The position numbers and the translations under genes were made by a program. A stretch of 64,000 bases of DNA. Origin: Microbacterium murale (GTDB taxonomy: Bacteria > Actinomycetota > Actinomycetes > Actinomycetales > Microbacteriaceae). Shown here in pieces: positions 16,782 to 26,081 of this stretch (positions within the stretch are counted from its first letter, which is position 1; each line of letters begins with the position of its first letter). The stretch covers positions 1,364,001 to 1,428,000 of the forward strand of contig NZ_JAUSXK010000001.1 in assembly GCF_030815955.1 (NCBI RefSeq). Reading direction: 5' to 3'. The notes below the pieces were generated by a model. That model did no database searches. It was not told where the DNA came from and was given only the letters and a program-made list of their open reading frames with translations.

Positions 16782-18254
16782 ATGGACTCCCTTCTTCTGG
16801 CCAACCTCGGCTGGCTGTTGAGCGCTCTCGCGATTCTCGCCATCAACGTCGGCGCGCTGATCGTCATCCCGCGGGGGCGCAAGCCCACCGCTGCCATGTC
16901 GTGGCTGCTGCTGATCTTCCTGCTGCCGATCGTCGGTCTCGTGCTGTTCCTGCTCATCGGCAACGTCAAGCTGCCGAAGAGGCGCCGTGCCGAGCAGGCA
17001 CGCATCGACGGGATCATCCGTGATCGGGTCGCGGCCGCTGACGCACAGGTCGACTCCTCGACCTGGCCGACCTGGTTCACGCGCGTCACTGCGCAGAACG
17101 AGAAGCTCACCGGCCTGCCGCTCGTCGACGGCAACACGGCAGAGCTGATCGACGACTACGAGGCGTCGATCGCCGCGATGGCCGCCGCCATCGACGCCGC
17201 CGAACGATACGTGCACGTCGAGTACTACATCGCGAGCTGGGACAAGACCACGGGGGTCTTCTTCACCGCGATGGAGAATGCCGTGTCACGCGGGGTCACC
17301 GTGCGCCTGCTCGCCGATCACATCGCGTCGCGGAAGGTCGCGAATGCCGAGCAGACGTTCGCCGAACTCGACAGAATCGGTGTGAAGTGGTCGTGGATGC
17401 TGCCGGTGCAGCCCCTCAAACGCAAGTATCAGCGCCCGGACCTGCGCAACCACCGCAAGCTCGTCGTGGTGGACGGGCACATCGCGTTCATCGGTTCCCA
17501 GAACCTCATCGACCGCACGTACAACGCGCCGAAGAACATCAGCCGCGGCCTGAAATGGCAGGAGCTGGTGTCACGCGTCGACGGTCCCGCTGTCGCCCAG
17601 ATCGACGCTGTCTTCCTCTCCGATTGGCTCATCGAGACGGGGGATCTGCTCGAAGACGAGACGGTTCCAGCAGCGCATATCCCGGCGAGTGCGTCCGCTG
17701 ACGCGCTCGTGTGCCAGCTCATTCCGAGCGGCCCGGGGTACGAGACCGAGAACAATCTGCGACTGTTCTTGTCACTGATCCACGGCGCGACAGACCGCGT
17801 CATCATCACGAGCCCCTACTTCGTCCCGGACGAGGCGATGGTCTACGCGATCACCACGGCTCGTCAGCGCGGCCTTGAAGTGCAGCTCTTCGTCTCCGAG
17901 CTCGGCGATCAGGGCATGGTCTACCACGCGCAGCGCTCGTACTACGACGCACTGCTGGAGGCCGGCGTGCGCATCTTCCTGTACCCGGCGCCGTTCATCC
18001 TCCACGCAAAGCACTTCTCCATCGACGACGACATCGCAGTGATCGGATCCAGCAACATGGACATCCGCTCATTCAGCCTCAACATGGAGGTTTCGATGAT
18101 GGTGCGCGGCGCCTCATTCGTCGCCCAGATGCGTGAGGTCGAACAGGCCTACCGTGATGCCGGCCGCGAGCTCACCCTCGACGAATGGCGGCGCGAGCCG
18201 GCCAAGGCCACATTCCTGGACGGTGTCGCGAGGCTGACCTCGGCGCTGAACTAA
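16782..18254 (+). CDS. cls: cardiolipin synthase, phospholipase D superfamily
   Basis: A 490-residue protein with two N-terminal membrane helices (about residues 8-30 and 38-62). Two HKD catalytic motifs follow: NHRKLVVVDGHIAFIGSQN (His224, Lys226, Asp231) and HAKHFSIDDDIAVIGSSN near residue 405-425. Length and order match bacterial cardiolipin synthases, which join two phosphatidylglycerol molecules at the membrane. The ATG at 16782 has almost no visible ribosome site, and another ATG four bases upstream is in a different frame; a leaderless or weakly initiated mRNA is possible. It is divergent from the molybdopterin oxidoreductase. Confidence 0.92.
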   Translation: MDSLLLANLGWLLSALAILAINVGALIVIPRGRKPTAAMSWLLLIFLLPIVGLVLFLLIGNVKLPKRRRAEQARIDGIIRDRVAAADAQVDSSTWPTWFTRVTAQNEKLTGLPLVDGNTAELIDDYEASIAAMAAAIDAAERYVHVEYYIASWDKTTGVFFTAMENAVSRGVTVRLLADHIASRKVANAEQTFAELDRIGVKWSWMLPVQPLKRKYQRPDLRNHRKLVVVDGHIAFIGSQNLIDRTYNAPKNISRGLKWQELVSRVDGPAVAQIDAVFLSDWLIETGDLLEDETVPAAHIPASASADALVCQLIPSGPGYETENNLRLFLSLIHGATDRVIITSPYFVPDEAMVYAITTARQRGLEVQLFVSELGDQGMVYHAQRSYYDALLEAGVRIFLYPAPFILHAKHFSIDDDIAVIGSSNMDIRSFSLNMEVSMMVRGASFVAQMREVEQAYRDAGRELTLDEWRREPAKATFLDGVARLTSALN

Positions 18255-18276
18255 GGCGCACCACCAGTACCGACGG

Positions 18277-19182
18277 TCACCGGAACCGGATGTCGTCAGA
18301 GACCGACGGCGACTTTCCGCGCCACGGGAACGCTGGGGCACCGCCGACTTCGACGTCCACTCCGAGCAGCGCACCGTCTGCATCAGTGGGGTGCGACAGA
18401 CCCACGCTCGCCGTCGTGATCACGAGCAGTCGATCGACCAGCGCTACGGCGGTGGGACGAGTCGCCGGGAGCTCGATCGTCTCCAGCAGTGCACCCGACG
18501 GTGAGTAGCGGCGCACCTCGCCGGCATCCCAGACCGCGACCCAGAGCATCCCCTCGAGATCGATCGTCATCCCGTCCGGATTGCCGCCCTCGACCTCGCA
18601 CACGGTGCGCCGATTCTTGAGCTGCCCGTCGGGCGCGACATCGAACGCCTCGATACTCCGGTGCGGAAGCGTGTCGATGTAGTACAGCGTCTCGCCGGTC
18701 GGGCTGAACGCGAGCCCGTTCGACACGGTCACCCCTCCAAGCCGTTCCGTGGCTGCGCCCTCGGGATCGATGCTCCACAGCGCACAGTGCGGAGCCCTGG
18801 GCATGGACTGGCTGCCGACCCAAAAGCGTCCGAACGGATCGCCACCGCCGTCGTTCATGTAGCTTCCGGCTGCGGCAATGCCTGTAGCGATCGGCGTGAC
18901 CGTCCCGTCGTCCCCCACGTGCACGAAGTCACGATCGACGGCGACCGCCCACCCGGCCCCCGGCTCAGCCAGCGGAATCGGTGCACCGATCTGCGCGCCG
19001 ACCTTCACCGCCGATACCGGCACGACCGTTCCCTCGACGAGAAGCCCCCGATGGAGCGATCCCGTCGCCATGTCGATCCAGGCCAGCCCTCCATCGCGGC
19101 CGTCCCACCGAGGGGACTCGGCCTGCACGTATCGCTCCCCCGAGATGATCTCGACGGTTCGTGAGGGCGTGGTGCGCGACAT
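18277..19182 (-). CDS. SMP-30/gluconolactonase-type sugar lactonase
   Basis: About 301 residues of SMP-30-family beta-propeller. Key motifs are the N-terminal AESPRWDGRDGGLAWID with the metal-ligand Glu, YMNDGGGDPFGRFWVG, GVTVSNGLAFSPTGETLYYIDT, and GGNPDGMTIDLEGMLWVA. These fit aldonolactone hydrolases such as those in L-fucose, L-arabinose or gluconate oxidation. I start at ATG 19182, with AAGGATG upstream; another ATG nine bases earlier touches that site. It is divergent from the aldolase-family gene, across a candidate IclR operator. It likely opens the lactone made by the dehydrogenase at 20208. Confidence 0.87.
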   Translation of the reverse strand: MSRTTPSRTVEIISGERYVQAESPRWDGRDGGLAWIDMATGSLHRGLLVEGTVVPVSAVKVGAQIGAPIPLAEPGAGWAVAVDRDFVHVGDDGTVTPIATGIAAAGSYMNDGGGDPFGRFWVGSQSMPRAPHCALWSIDPEGAATERLGGVTVSNGLAFSPTGETLYYIDTLPHRSIEAFDVAPDGQLKNRRTVCEVEGGNPDGMTIDLEGMLWVAVWDAGEVRRYSPSGALLETIELPATRPTAVALVDRLLVITTASVGLSHPTDADGALLGVDVEVGGAPAFPWRGKSPSVSDDIRFR

Positions 19183-19224
19183 CAGTGTCATCCTTCAGTG
19201 GTGGTCGTACCCGATATATGGCAG

Positions 19225-19244
19225 ACTAACTCACAATATGCATA
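19225..19244. promoter_or_regulatory. candidate IclR operator at the lactonase/aldolase divergent promoter
   Basis: The 20-base stretch holds ACTAACTCACA (19225-19235) overlapping CACAATATGCATA (19232-19244). Near-identical copies (ACTAACCCACA and CACAAAATGCATA) lie side by side at 27120-27143, next to the IclR gene. These AT-rich words stand out in this GC-rich sequence. This suggests that one regulator controls both promoter regions. Confidence 0.6.
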
Positions 19245-19293
19245 CGGCTTGCGATACTCGCGAATCAATGATGATGAAGTAGGGAATTGTTCG

Positions 19294-20211
19294 ATGGCTC
19301 CGACGCTCCACGGCTTGATGCCGATCCTGGCCACTCCTTTCGATGAGACGGGCGCGCTCGACCGCGTGAGCCTTCGCCGCCTGGTCGAGTTCGAGCTCGC
19401 CTCCGGCGTCGACGGCGTGGCCGTCTTCGGAATGGCGAGCGAAGGATTCGCGCTCACAGGCGACGAGCGACGCGTCATCCTCGACGATGTCGTCGGCATC
19501 GTCGCAGGCCGCGTGCCCGTGATCGCCGGGGTGAACGGCACCTCGACCGCCACCTCGATCGAGCAGGCCCTTGTCGCCGAAGAGGGCGGCGCCGACGCCC
19601 TCATGGTGCTGCCGCCGTTCATGGTCAAGCCGCCGGCGGCCACCCTCGTGGACTTCTACGGCGACGTCGCGTCCGCAACATCACTGTCGATCATGGTGCA
19701 GGATGCCCCCGGCGTCACGGCCGTCACCATGCCGCCCTCGCTCATCGCTGAGCTCGCACGACTCGACGGCGTCGACTCGGTGAAGATCGAGTCGCCACCC
19801 ACAGCGCCCAAGGTCGGCGCAGTCGTAGATGCCATCGGCGACGCCGACTTCGCGGTGCTCGGCGGGCAGAACGCGCAGTTCTGCCTCGAGGAGTACGCCC
19901 GGGGTGCCGTCGGCACGATGCCCGCATGCGAGTTCTCCGACCTGCTCGCTCCTGTACTCGCGCACTTCACCGCGGGGCGCGTCGAACAGGCGCGCGCAGA
20001 CTTCCGTCGTATGCTCCCTCTCGTGCTGGTAGGGCTGCAGGGCGGCATCGCATGGGCGGTGCACAAGGAGGTCCTCGTCGCGCGCGGCATCATCGAGCAC
20101 GCGACCGTCCGGTACCCGGCAGCGCGCCTGGATGCCGGCAGCCGTGCCGCCGTCGACCTCGTGATCGAGGAGCTCGAGCTTCCTCCCCTGCCGATCGCGA
20201 TCCGCGTGTGA
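19294..20211 (+). CDS. dihydrodipicolinate synthase-family aldolase
   Basis: A 305-residue class I aldolase of the DapA/NanA/KDG-aldolase family. The Schiff-base lysine is Lys164 in DSVKIESPPT, and the pyruvate-loop motif GMASEG is at 46-51. The usual catalytic Tyr of the YNxP motif is replaced: the local sequence is MVQDAPG, with Gln136 at that place. So it is not a standard dihydrodipicolinate synthase. It may cleave or dehydrate a 2-keto-3-deoxy sugar acid, matching the neighbouring lactonase, dehydrogenase and dehydratase. The ATG at 19294 follows AGGG. Its stop overlaps the next gene. Confidence 0.84.
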   Translation: MAPTLHGLMPILATPFDETGALDRVSLRRLVEFELASGVDGVAVFGMASEGFALTGDERRVILDDVVGIVAGRVPVIAGVNGTSTATSIEQALVAEEGGADALMVLPPFMVKPPAATLVDFYGDVASATSLSIMVQDAPGVTAVTMPPSLIAELARLDGVDSVKIESPPTAPKVGAVVDAIGDADFAVLGGQNAQFCLEEYARGAVGTMPACEFSDLLAPVLAHFTAGRVEQARADFRRMLPLVLVGLQGGIAWAVHKEVLVARGIIEHATVRYPAARLDAGSRAAVDLVIEELELPPLPIAIRV

Positions 20212-20927
20212 ACCGCCGCGGCGTACTGCTGATCGGCGGCACATCAGACATTGGCCTCGCGATCGCCCGCGCCTTCGTCGAACGCGGCGACGCTGTCGTC
20301 GGAGTGGGGCTCGAGGCGTCCACCGACCCCGTCTTCGCGCAGTACATCGTCGCCGACTGCAGCCGATCGGATGCCGCGACGCAAACGGTGTCCGACGCCG
20401 AAGAGGCTCTCGGGCGGATCGACGTCGTCGTGCTCGCCGCCGCCCGCATGCCCATCGACCGAGCGGATGCCACGACCGATGAGGACTGGCGCAGCGCTTT
20501 CGCAGCAACAGTCGACTCCGCGTTCTACGTCACCCGTGCCGTGCTTCCCCGTCTGGACTCCGGCTCCTCGATCATCGCGGTGACCTCGGTCAATGCCTCG
20601 CTGGCGGCTCCCGGCGTGCCGGCGTATGCCTCGGCGAAAGCGGCCGTCGAAGGTCTCGTGCGGCAGCTCGCGCTCGAATACGGCCCCCGGGGGATCCGCG
20701 TCAATGCCGTGGCGCCAGGGAGCATCTCGGCGGCGGATACCGGCGAGAGCGAGGGCTACCCGCTCGGACGCATCGGTCGCCCGGACGAGGTGGCCGCGGT
20801 CGTGGCGTTCCTCGGATCAGACGCCGCCTCTTTCATCACCGGTGCGACGATCCCGGTCGACGGCGGTCTGTCGATCTCTTCTCCTGCGGCGTGGCTGAAG
20901 CCGTCGCTGCGCGAGCGCTGGCTCTGA
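20208..20927 (+). CDS. short-chain dehydrogenase, probable sugar dehydrogenase
   Basis: A 239-residue SDR starting at a GTG that overlaps the aldolase stop by four bases. The cofactor loop is LIGGTSDIGLAIA. The catalytic residues are Ser127, Tyr140 and Lys144 in VTSVNASLAAPGVPAYASAK, and the end is TIPVDGGLS. In this setting it probably oxidises a free sugar to its lactone, or a sugar-acid intermediate. The latter would resemble the SDR step of some L-fucose and L-rhamnose oxidation pathways. Translational coupling to the aldolase supports a shared pathway. Confidence 0.83.
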   Translation: MNRRGVLLIGGTSDIGLAIARAFVERGDAVVGVGLEASTDPVFAQYIVADCSRSDAATQTVSDAEEALGRIDVVVLAAARMPIDRADATTDEDWRSAFAATVDSAFYVTRAVLPRLDSGSSIIAVTSVNASLAAPGVPAYASAKAAVEGLVRQLALEYGPRGIRVNAVAPGSISAADTGESEGYPLGRIGRPDEVAAVVAFLGSDAASFITGATIPVDGGLSISSPAAWLKPSLRERWL

Positions 20928-21003
20928 GCCCTCGCCTCACCGCCGCCCCTCCGCCCGCGTTGCCGGTCGGCCGGCGGATGCCGCGGCCCGCGGGTGCCGG
21001 ATC

Positions 21004-21031
21004 GGATGCCGGATGCCGGATGCCGGATGCC
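21004..21031. repeat. four perfect tandem copies of a 7-base unit
   Basis: GGATGCC is repeated four times without error, with close variants just upstream. The unit contains the hexamer GGATGC that is over-used throughout this window. It lies in the gap between two convergent genes. Confidence 0.9.
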
Positions 21032-21079
21032 GGGAGAAAAATGCCGGTTCTCCACGTCGGAGGCCGACATTTTCCTCCC
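21032..21079. terminator. large hairpin between convergent genes, candidate bidirectional terminator
   Basis: GGGAGAAAAATGCCGG (21032-21047) pairs with CCGACATTTTCCTCCC (21064-21079) at 14 of 16 positions, with a 16-base loop. The A- and T-runs sit within the stem, so on either strand the 3' arm is T-rich. It separates the dehydrogenase gene from the GH16 gene. Confidence 0.55.
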
Positions 21080-21109
21080 CGCATCCCCGTCGCCCGGGGT
21101 GTTCGGGGC

Positions 21110-23761
21110 CTACCCGCCCGTGGGTACGAACTTCACCGCGTTCGTGCGCAAGTATCCGGCGGCGCCGTTCGTGAGCGTCACAGCCCCTGACGTTCCGGCA
21201 TCGAACCGACTCGTGCCGAGCAGCATCCACTGCATTCCGCCGCTCGTCTGGTTGATCTCGGTGACGATCGTGCCGTCGGCGCCGCTCACCGTGTACCGCG
21301 CGACCGGTGTGGAGTTCGAATTGTTCGGGACCCAGGCCCAGACCTCATACTCGCCGGCGGCCGGCAGATCGGGCCGCCACTCTACGCTCGCGACGCCGTT
21401 CTTGCTCGCCCGCGTCTTCGACGCGAGCCAGCCAGGTACGCTCGAGGGCGCCCAGGTTCCAGCGATCTCGGTGTAGCCCTCGTCTTCCACACCGATGATC
21501 GTCATCGGCAGCGGCGTGACTTCGACCGTTGTCGGCTTCGACTCGTTGCCGACGAAGTCGACCGTGGTGATCGTGATCGTGTGGGCGATGCCGTTGTCCA
21601 GATCGGGAACCTCGAAACCGAGATCGCGATTGTGGGCGTCGTTCGTGTTACCGAACGGTTCAGGCGTGATGAGCACACCGTCGGCGTAGACGTTGTATCC
21701 ACCGAGGTCGAGCTCGCTGTTCTGGTCCCAGTAGAGAACCGCCTTGCCGTTGGCCGCCTCGGCCACGACACCGGTCGGCGGCTTCGGCGCTTGGGTGTCC
21801 TGCGGCACGACCGCAGGGACCACGGCGGACGCCTCCGATTCGTTGCCGAGCCGATCGACCGCGGTCACCGAGATCGCGTAGGTCTCGCCGCCGAGCAGTT
21901 CGTGGAACTGGAACGACGTGCGCTGCACGGGTTGCCAGGTGAGACGCTGTCCGTCGAGGTAGACGTGGTACCCCACGACGTCGGCGTCGTCGACGGCACC
22001 CCACTCGGCGGTGAACCAGTTGTCGCCGATCGGCGGCGTGCGCTCGACATCGACTTCAAGACCGGTCGGTGCCGAAGGGGCGCCGGCCTCGGGTGCCGCA
22101 GCGACGAACTTCACGGCGTCTGCCCGCATGATCCCGGTCACACCGTAGTCCTTGCCGAACTCCACGTAGGAGTCGGCGGAGTCGCCCTCGCCGAGGGCGA
22201 AGTTGCCGAGCCGGACCCATCGCGCCGTCGGCACGCTCGCATCGATCGTGACATCGGTGCGTTCGCCACCGGAGACGACGGTGTAGCGGGCATCCGATGG
22301 GTTCTCCCCACGCGGTGCGACCCAGGCGTATACGTCGTAGGTTCCGGCATCCAGCTCCGGCGTCCAGCGTGCGGTCGCGCTCGAGGCGCTCGCATACCTG
22401 GTGCTGCTGCCGCGCCAGCCGGTGATCGCCGTCGACCCACCCCACGTACCGGTCTCCGAGTATCCGGCGCCGCCGTCTTCGACGACCACCGCCGGCAGGA
22501 ACTTCACGGCATCGGCACGCAGCACCCCGCTGCCGGCGGCATCACCGGCCACCGCAACGCCTTGGCCCTGACCTGGCGTGAAGTCATGAACTCCGAGGCT
22601 CACCCATTGCTGCCCCGCCCCGCGTTGATCGACCACGACATCGACGCCTCCGCTGTCGTTCGTGACCGTGTATCGTGCCGCCGAGTGCCCGGTCTGCAGG
22701 ATGTTCGCGTTCCAGACGAAGACCTCGTACGAGCCGGCTTCAGTGAGCGCCGGCGTCCACGAGGCCGTCGCGCCCGCACCGTCAGCACGGCGCACCGACT
22801 TGTCCTGAGCACCGAATGCCACCTGACGACCGTCCGTCAGCTCATCGGCCCACTGCCCTGATTCGACGTACCCGGCATCGCCGTTGTCGACGATGAGCTG
22901 AGCGGCCGACGCATCCGCTCCGCTCTCGACCGGTGCGAAGTAGCGGAAGTAGTCCCACGTCGTCTCACCGGGCAGGTTCGTCTCATCGACGGGTGCGGTG
23001 TAGCCGAGTGTCGTCAACCAGATGTTCTGGATACCGTGCGGTCCGGCCTTCGGCAGCACGTTCATCAGCACGCCGTCCGTGAAGAAGCGCACCTCGGTGG
23101 GCGTCCACTCGAAACCGTAGTTGTGGTACTCGAGCGCGGAGTTCGCCTGGGTGATGAGCTTGCCCTGGTTGCCGACGTGCTCGGGCACGAACCAGTGCGA
23201 GTGGTACGCGAGCTTGTCCGGCGCATGCGAATCGACCTCGAAGCCGTCAATCTCGTTGATGCGATTGTGCGGCCCGCGATAATCGGGCACATCGGGGATG
23301 TACGCCGAGAGCCCGGTGGTCCAGAATGCGGAATGGAAGCCCTGGTCGCCCCAGAGCTTCGCCCGCGTCTCGTAGTAGCCGTAGCCGAACCAGCGATTCG
23401 AGACCACCCCACCGCACGTGTAATCCTCGCCGTTGGCCTGCTCGGCCTTGATGGCGATATGCAGCAGGCCGTCGCTGACGCTCACATTGTCCGGCTGATT
23501 CGAGCACTCGGCCTTCTCCCCCTCTCGATAGAACCACTCGCTCTCATCGAGTCCGGTGCCATCGTCGTTCACGCCGTCGAACTCGTCGGCCCATGCCAGC
23601 TGATAGCCGGGCGGAGCATTCGAAGGCGATGGCTCTTCGACAGCGACGGCAGGGTTGCCGCCGGGGGCGGCGACCAGCAGAGCGCCGGCGACGGCAAAAG
23701 CCGCGGACAGCCCGACGAGGCGTCGCGAACGGACGGGGAAACAGGTTCGATCTCGTGCCAT
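21110..23761 (-). CDS. secreted GH16 glycoside hydrolase with FN3 and golvesin-like modules
   Basis: About 883 residues. After a signal peptide (hydrophobic stretch ~17-34) comes a GH16 beta-jelly-roll domain (~52-285) with catalytic motif EIDGFE: Glu170, Asp172 and Glu175. Then follow two golvesin/Xly-like carbohydrate-binding modules, two fibronectin type III domains (each near a VDRLGNES or VDFVGNES motif), and a third golvesin-like module. GH16 enzymes cut beta-1,3/1,4-glucans, agars, carrageenans or related galactans; the exact target is not readable. ATG 23761 follows AAGGAG. It lies last in the sugar ABC transporter operon, so its products are likely imported by that transporter. Confidence 0.88.
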   Translation of the reverse strand: MARDRTCFPVRSRRLVGLSAAFAVAGALLVAAPGGNPAVAVEEPSPSNAPPGYQLAWADEFDGVNDDGTGLDESEWFYREGEKAECSNQPDNVSVSDGLLHIAIKAEQANGEDYTCGGVVSNRWFGYGYYETRAKLWGDQGFHSAFWTTGLSAYIPDVPDYRGPHNRINEIDGFEVDSHAPDKLAYHSHWFVPEHVGNQGKLITQANSALEYHNYGFEWTPTEVRFFTDGVLMNVLPKAGPHGIQNIWLTTLGYTAPVDETNLPGETTWDYFRYFAPVESGADASAAQLIVDNGDAGYVESGQWADELTDGRQVAFGAQDKSVRRADGAGATASWTPALTEAGSYEVFVWNANILQTGHSAARYTVTNDSGGVDVVVDQRGAGQQWVSLGVHDFTPGQGQGVAVAGDAAGSGVLRADAVKFLPAVVVEDGGAGYSETGTWGGSTAITGWRGSSTRYASASSATARWTPELDAGTYDVYAWVAPRGENPSDARYTVVSGGERTDVTIDASVPTARWVRLGNFALGEGDSADSYVEFGKDYGVTGIMRADAVKFVAAAPEAGAPSAPTGLEVDVERTPPIGDNWFTAEWGAVDDADVVGYHVYLDGQRLTWQPVQRTSFQFHELLGGETYAISVTAVDRLGNESEASAVVPAVVPQDTQAPKPPTGVVAEAANGKAVLYWDQNSELDLGGYNVYADGVLITPEPFGNTNDAHNRDLGFEVPDLDNGIAHTITITTVDFVGNESKPTTVEVTPLPMTIIGVEDEGYTEIAGTWAPSSVPGWLASKTRASKNGVASVEWRPDLPAAGEYEVWAWVPNNSNSTPVARYTVSGADGTIVTEINQTSGGMQWMLLGTSRFDAGTSGAVTLTNGAAGYLRTNAVKFVPTGG

Positions 23762-23852
23762 GACAATGCTCCTTTGCACTGCTGCGGATACTTTTGAGGC
23801 ACCCCGATCGCCGCCCGCCCGCGGTTCCCCGCAGACGGTCGGCGTCGAGACG

Positions 23853-25166
23853 TTATGAGTTCGCGTCGAGCAGGTCCTGCACTTCCTTCTTCAGGGAGTT
23901 GAGGCCGGATTGCACGTCACCCTGACCGGCGAGGATGTTCGCGACACCTGCGCCGATCGCGGTGTCGATCTGCGCCGTCACTGCGACGCGGTCCCAGGCT
24001 GCACCGCGAGCATGCTCGGACACCTCTGTACGGAACGCGGTCTGGAACTTGTCGGCGGCGAGCGCCGGGATCTGGTCGGCGACCTTCTTGGATGCCGGCG
24101 CCACCGCAGATCGTTCGTAGAGGTCCGTCGCGGACTTGACGTCTGTCAAGGCATAGAGGATGAACTCGCGGCTGGTGACCTCGCCCTCCCCTGCAGTCGC
24201 GAAGAGCCCGCCACCCCAGGCACGGTTGTACGACTCATTGCCGTTGGCGGTCGGTCGCGCGATCGCGCCGATGTTGTCGATGATGTTCTGCGCAGCGCCG
24301 TTCGTCACGACGAACGTGGAGGCGAGCGGGGCGTCGTCGTAGAGCGCCGCCCTTCCGCTCGCGAACAGGATGCGCGCATCGCTGCGCGCGACGTTCGTCT
24401 GCGTGAGCCCGGCGTCCTGCAGCGACTTGTACCAGGTGATCGCCTCGACGCTCTCTTCGTCACCGATGGTGCATTCGAAGTCATCGGTGACGACCTCGCT
24501 CCCGAAGCCCCACATCCAGTGGGCGGCATCCTTCAGATCGGGGTTCTTCGTCACCGCGGCATACGGGATCAACGACGGGTCCTGCGTCTTGATCTTCTCG
24601 AGCGCGGTGGCGAACTCCTCCACGGTCATACCGGACTTGATGCCGACGCTCTTCGCGATCTCCCCGTTGGTGATGATGCCGATGCCGGCTGCGGTCAGCG
24701 GAAGCACGAGCAGCTTGCCGTCCATCGTGTAGGCATCGAGCACGCCCTGCGGGATCTCGAGGTCTTCGGCCAGGTCGGTGAGGTCGGCGAGGATGTTCAT
24801 CGGCGTCAGCACCTGCCATCCGCCAGACTGCCCGACACCCATGAGGTTGCCCGATCGGCCGGTGAGTGCCAGCTGCGTCGCGGCCTGGTCGTACGGGTAG
24901 ACGACCGGAGCGACGGTCACGTCGTTCGCCTTGGAGAAGTTGTCGAGGATCGCCTGCCACGCGGGCTTCAGAGCTTCTTCGCCCAATGAGTTGCCGTAGA
25001 AGTTGATCGTCTTGGCTTCTGTGGCGGCGTTCGCGCCGGCACCGGTGCCTGCTCCCGGCGCGGCGGGAGTTGCGCAGCCGGCGAGCGTGAGGACGCCGAA
25101 TGCGGCGAGCGCGGTACTCCCGCCGAGGAAGGCGCGGCGGCTGAGTTGCGCGGTCGAGATGTTCAT
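23853..25166 (-). CDS. sugar ABC transporter substrate-binding lipoprotein
   Basis: A 437-residue family 1 extracellular solute-binding protein. The N-terminus combines a twin-arginine motif (SRRAFLGG) with a lipobox (LTLAGC, Cys31), indicating Tat export and lipid anchoring. The body has the periplasmic-binding features of carbohydrate receptors (KTINFYGNSLG, then YPYDQAATQLALTGRSGN). It captures an oligosaccharide for the permeases encoded just upstream. A GGAGC ribosome site lies before the ATG. The gap to the permease gene is 54 bases. Confidence 0.9.
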   Translation of the reverse strand: MNISTAQLSRRAFLGGSTALAAFGVLTLAGCATPAAPGAGTGAGANAATEAKTINFYGNSLGEEALKPAWQAILDNFSKANDVTVAPVVYPYDQAATQLALTGRSGNLMGVGQSGGWQVLTPMNILADLTDLAEDLEIPQGVLDAYTMDGKLLVLPLTAAGIGIITNGEIAKSVGIKSGMTVEEFATALEKIKTQDPSLIPYAAVTKNPDLKDAAHWMWGFGSEVVTDDFECTIGDEESVEAITWYKSLQDAGLTQTNVARSDARILFASGRAALYDDAPLASTFVVTNGAAQNIIDNIGAIARPTANGNESYNRAWGGGLFATAGEGEVTSREFILYALTDVKSATDLYERSAVAPASKKVADQIPALAADKFQTAFRTEVSEHARGAAWDRVAVTAQIDTAIGAGVANILAGQGDVQSGLNSLKKEVQDLLDANS

Positions 25167-25220
25167 GGAAACTGCTCCTTCGTCGAGATGATCGGGTCGA
25201 GGTGGTTCGGTGGAGCTTCG

Positions 25221-26081
25221 CTATCCCTTGACCGCCCCCGACGCGAGGCCGGAGACGAAGTAGCGCTGGAGGATGATGAAGATGATGACGAGCGGCAACG
25301 ATGTGACGAGGGATGCCGCCATGAGCGCCGGCCAATCGGCCGTTCCCTCACGGATGAACGCCTGAGTCAGGCCGGCGGGCAGGGTCTGCTTGTCCGGACC
25401 GGCGAGTGTGAGCGCGAAGAGCAGATCGCTCCAGCCGCGCATGAATGCGAACATCGCTGCCGTGATGATTCCCGGCACGACGAGCGGGAACACGATCCTG
25501 AACATCGTCCCTATGCGGGAGAGCCCGTCGACCTTCGCCGCCTCGAGGATGTCATCGGGAAGAGCATCCATGATGCCCTTCAAGAGGAACACCACCAGGG
25601 GCAGCGTGAAGGTCGTGAACGAGATGATCAGAGCCGTGTACGTGTAGAGCAGCCCGGCCGAGCTCAGCATCAGGTACAGCGAGATGAGAAGAAGCGCACC
25701 GGGGATGAGCTGCCCGATGAGGAACATGAACATCATCGCGTTGCGCCCGCGGTAGCGGAACTTCGAGAGCGAGTACGCCATGAAGCCGCCGACGATGACC
25801 GCCAGGAGCGCCGTCCCGCTCGAGACGATGACACTGTTCACGAGGCTCTTCAGCAGAGCGTCGTTCTGGAAGAACCCGACGAAGTTCTCGAGGGTCGGGT
25901 TGACCGGGAACAGCGGCCGATCGAGGGAGAAGACGTCTTCTTTCCTCGTGATCGCCGTCGCGATCAGCCAGTAGATCGGCAGCAGCCCGAAGAGGACCAG
26001 CAGCGTCAGGCCGACTCGCCCTGGAATCGACAGGCTTGGACGGGTGATCGCCTCACCGACGTCACGACTACGACTCATCAC
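25221..26081 (-). CDS. carbohydrate ABC transporter permease, MalG type
   Basis: A 286-residue inner-membrane permease with six predicted helices. The EAA loop lies in DILEAAKVDGLSRIGTMFRIVFPLVVPG, where the ATPase docks, and the C-terminus YFVSGLASGAVKG is typical of MalG-type proteins. Its ATG overlaps the stop of the MalF-type gene by four bases. No ATPase gene lies in the operon, so it probably uses a shared MsiK-like ATPase, as is common in actinobacteria. Confidence 0.92.
   Translation of the reverse strand: MMSRSRDVGEAITRPSLSIPGRVGLTLLVLFGLLPIYWLIATAITRKEDVFSLDRPLFPVNPTLENFVGFFQNDALLKSLVNSVIVSSGTALLAVIVGGFMAYSLSKFRYRGRNAMMFMFLIGQLIPGALLLISLYLMLSSAGLLYTYTALIISFTTFTLPLVVFLLKGIMDALPDDILEAAKVDGLSRIGTMFRIVFPLVVPGIITAAMFAFMRGWSDLLFALTLAGPDKQTLPAGLTQAFIREGTADWPALMAASLVTSLPLVIIFIILQRYFVSGLASGAVKG

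Noticed and set aside
21004..21031. Direct repeats as a CRISPR array
   Set aside because: The units are seven bases with no spacers, and no cas genes are present.
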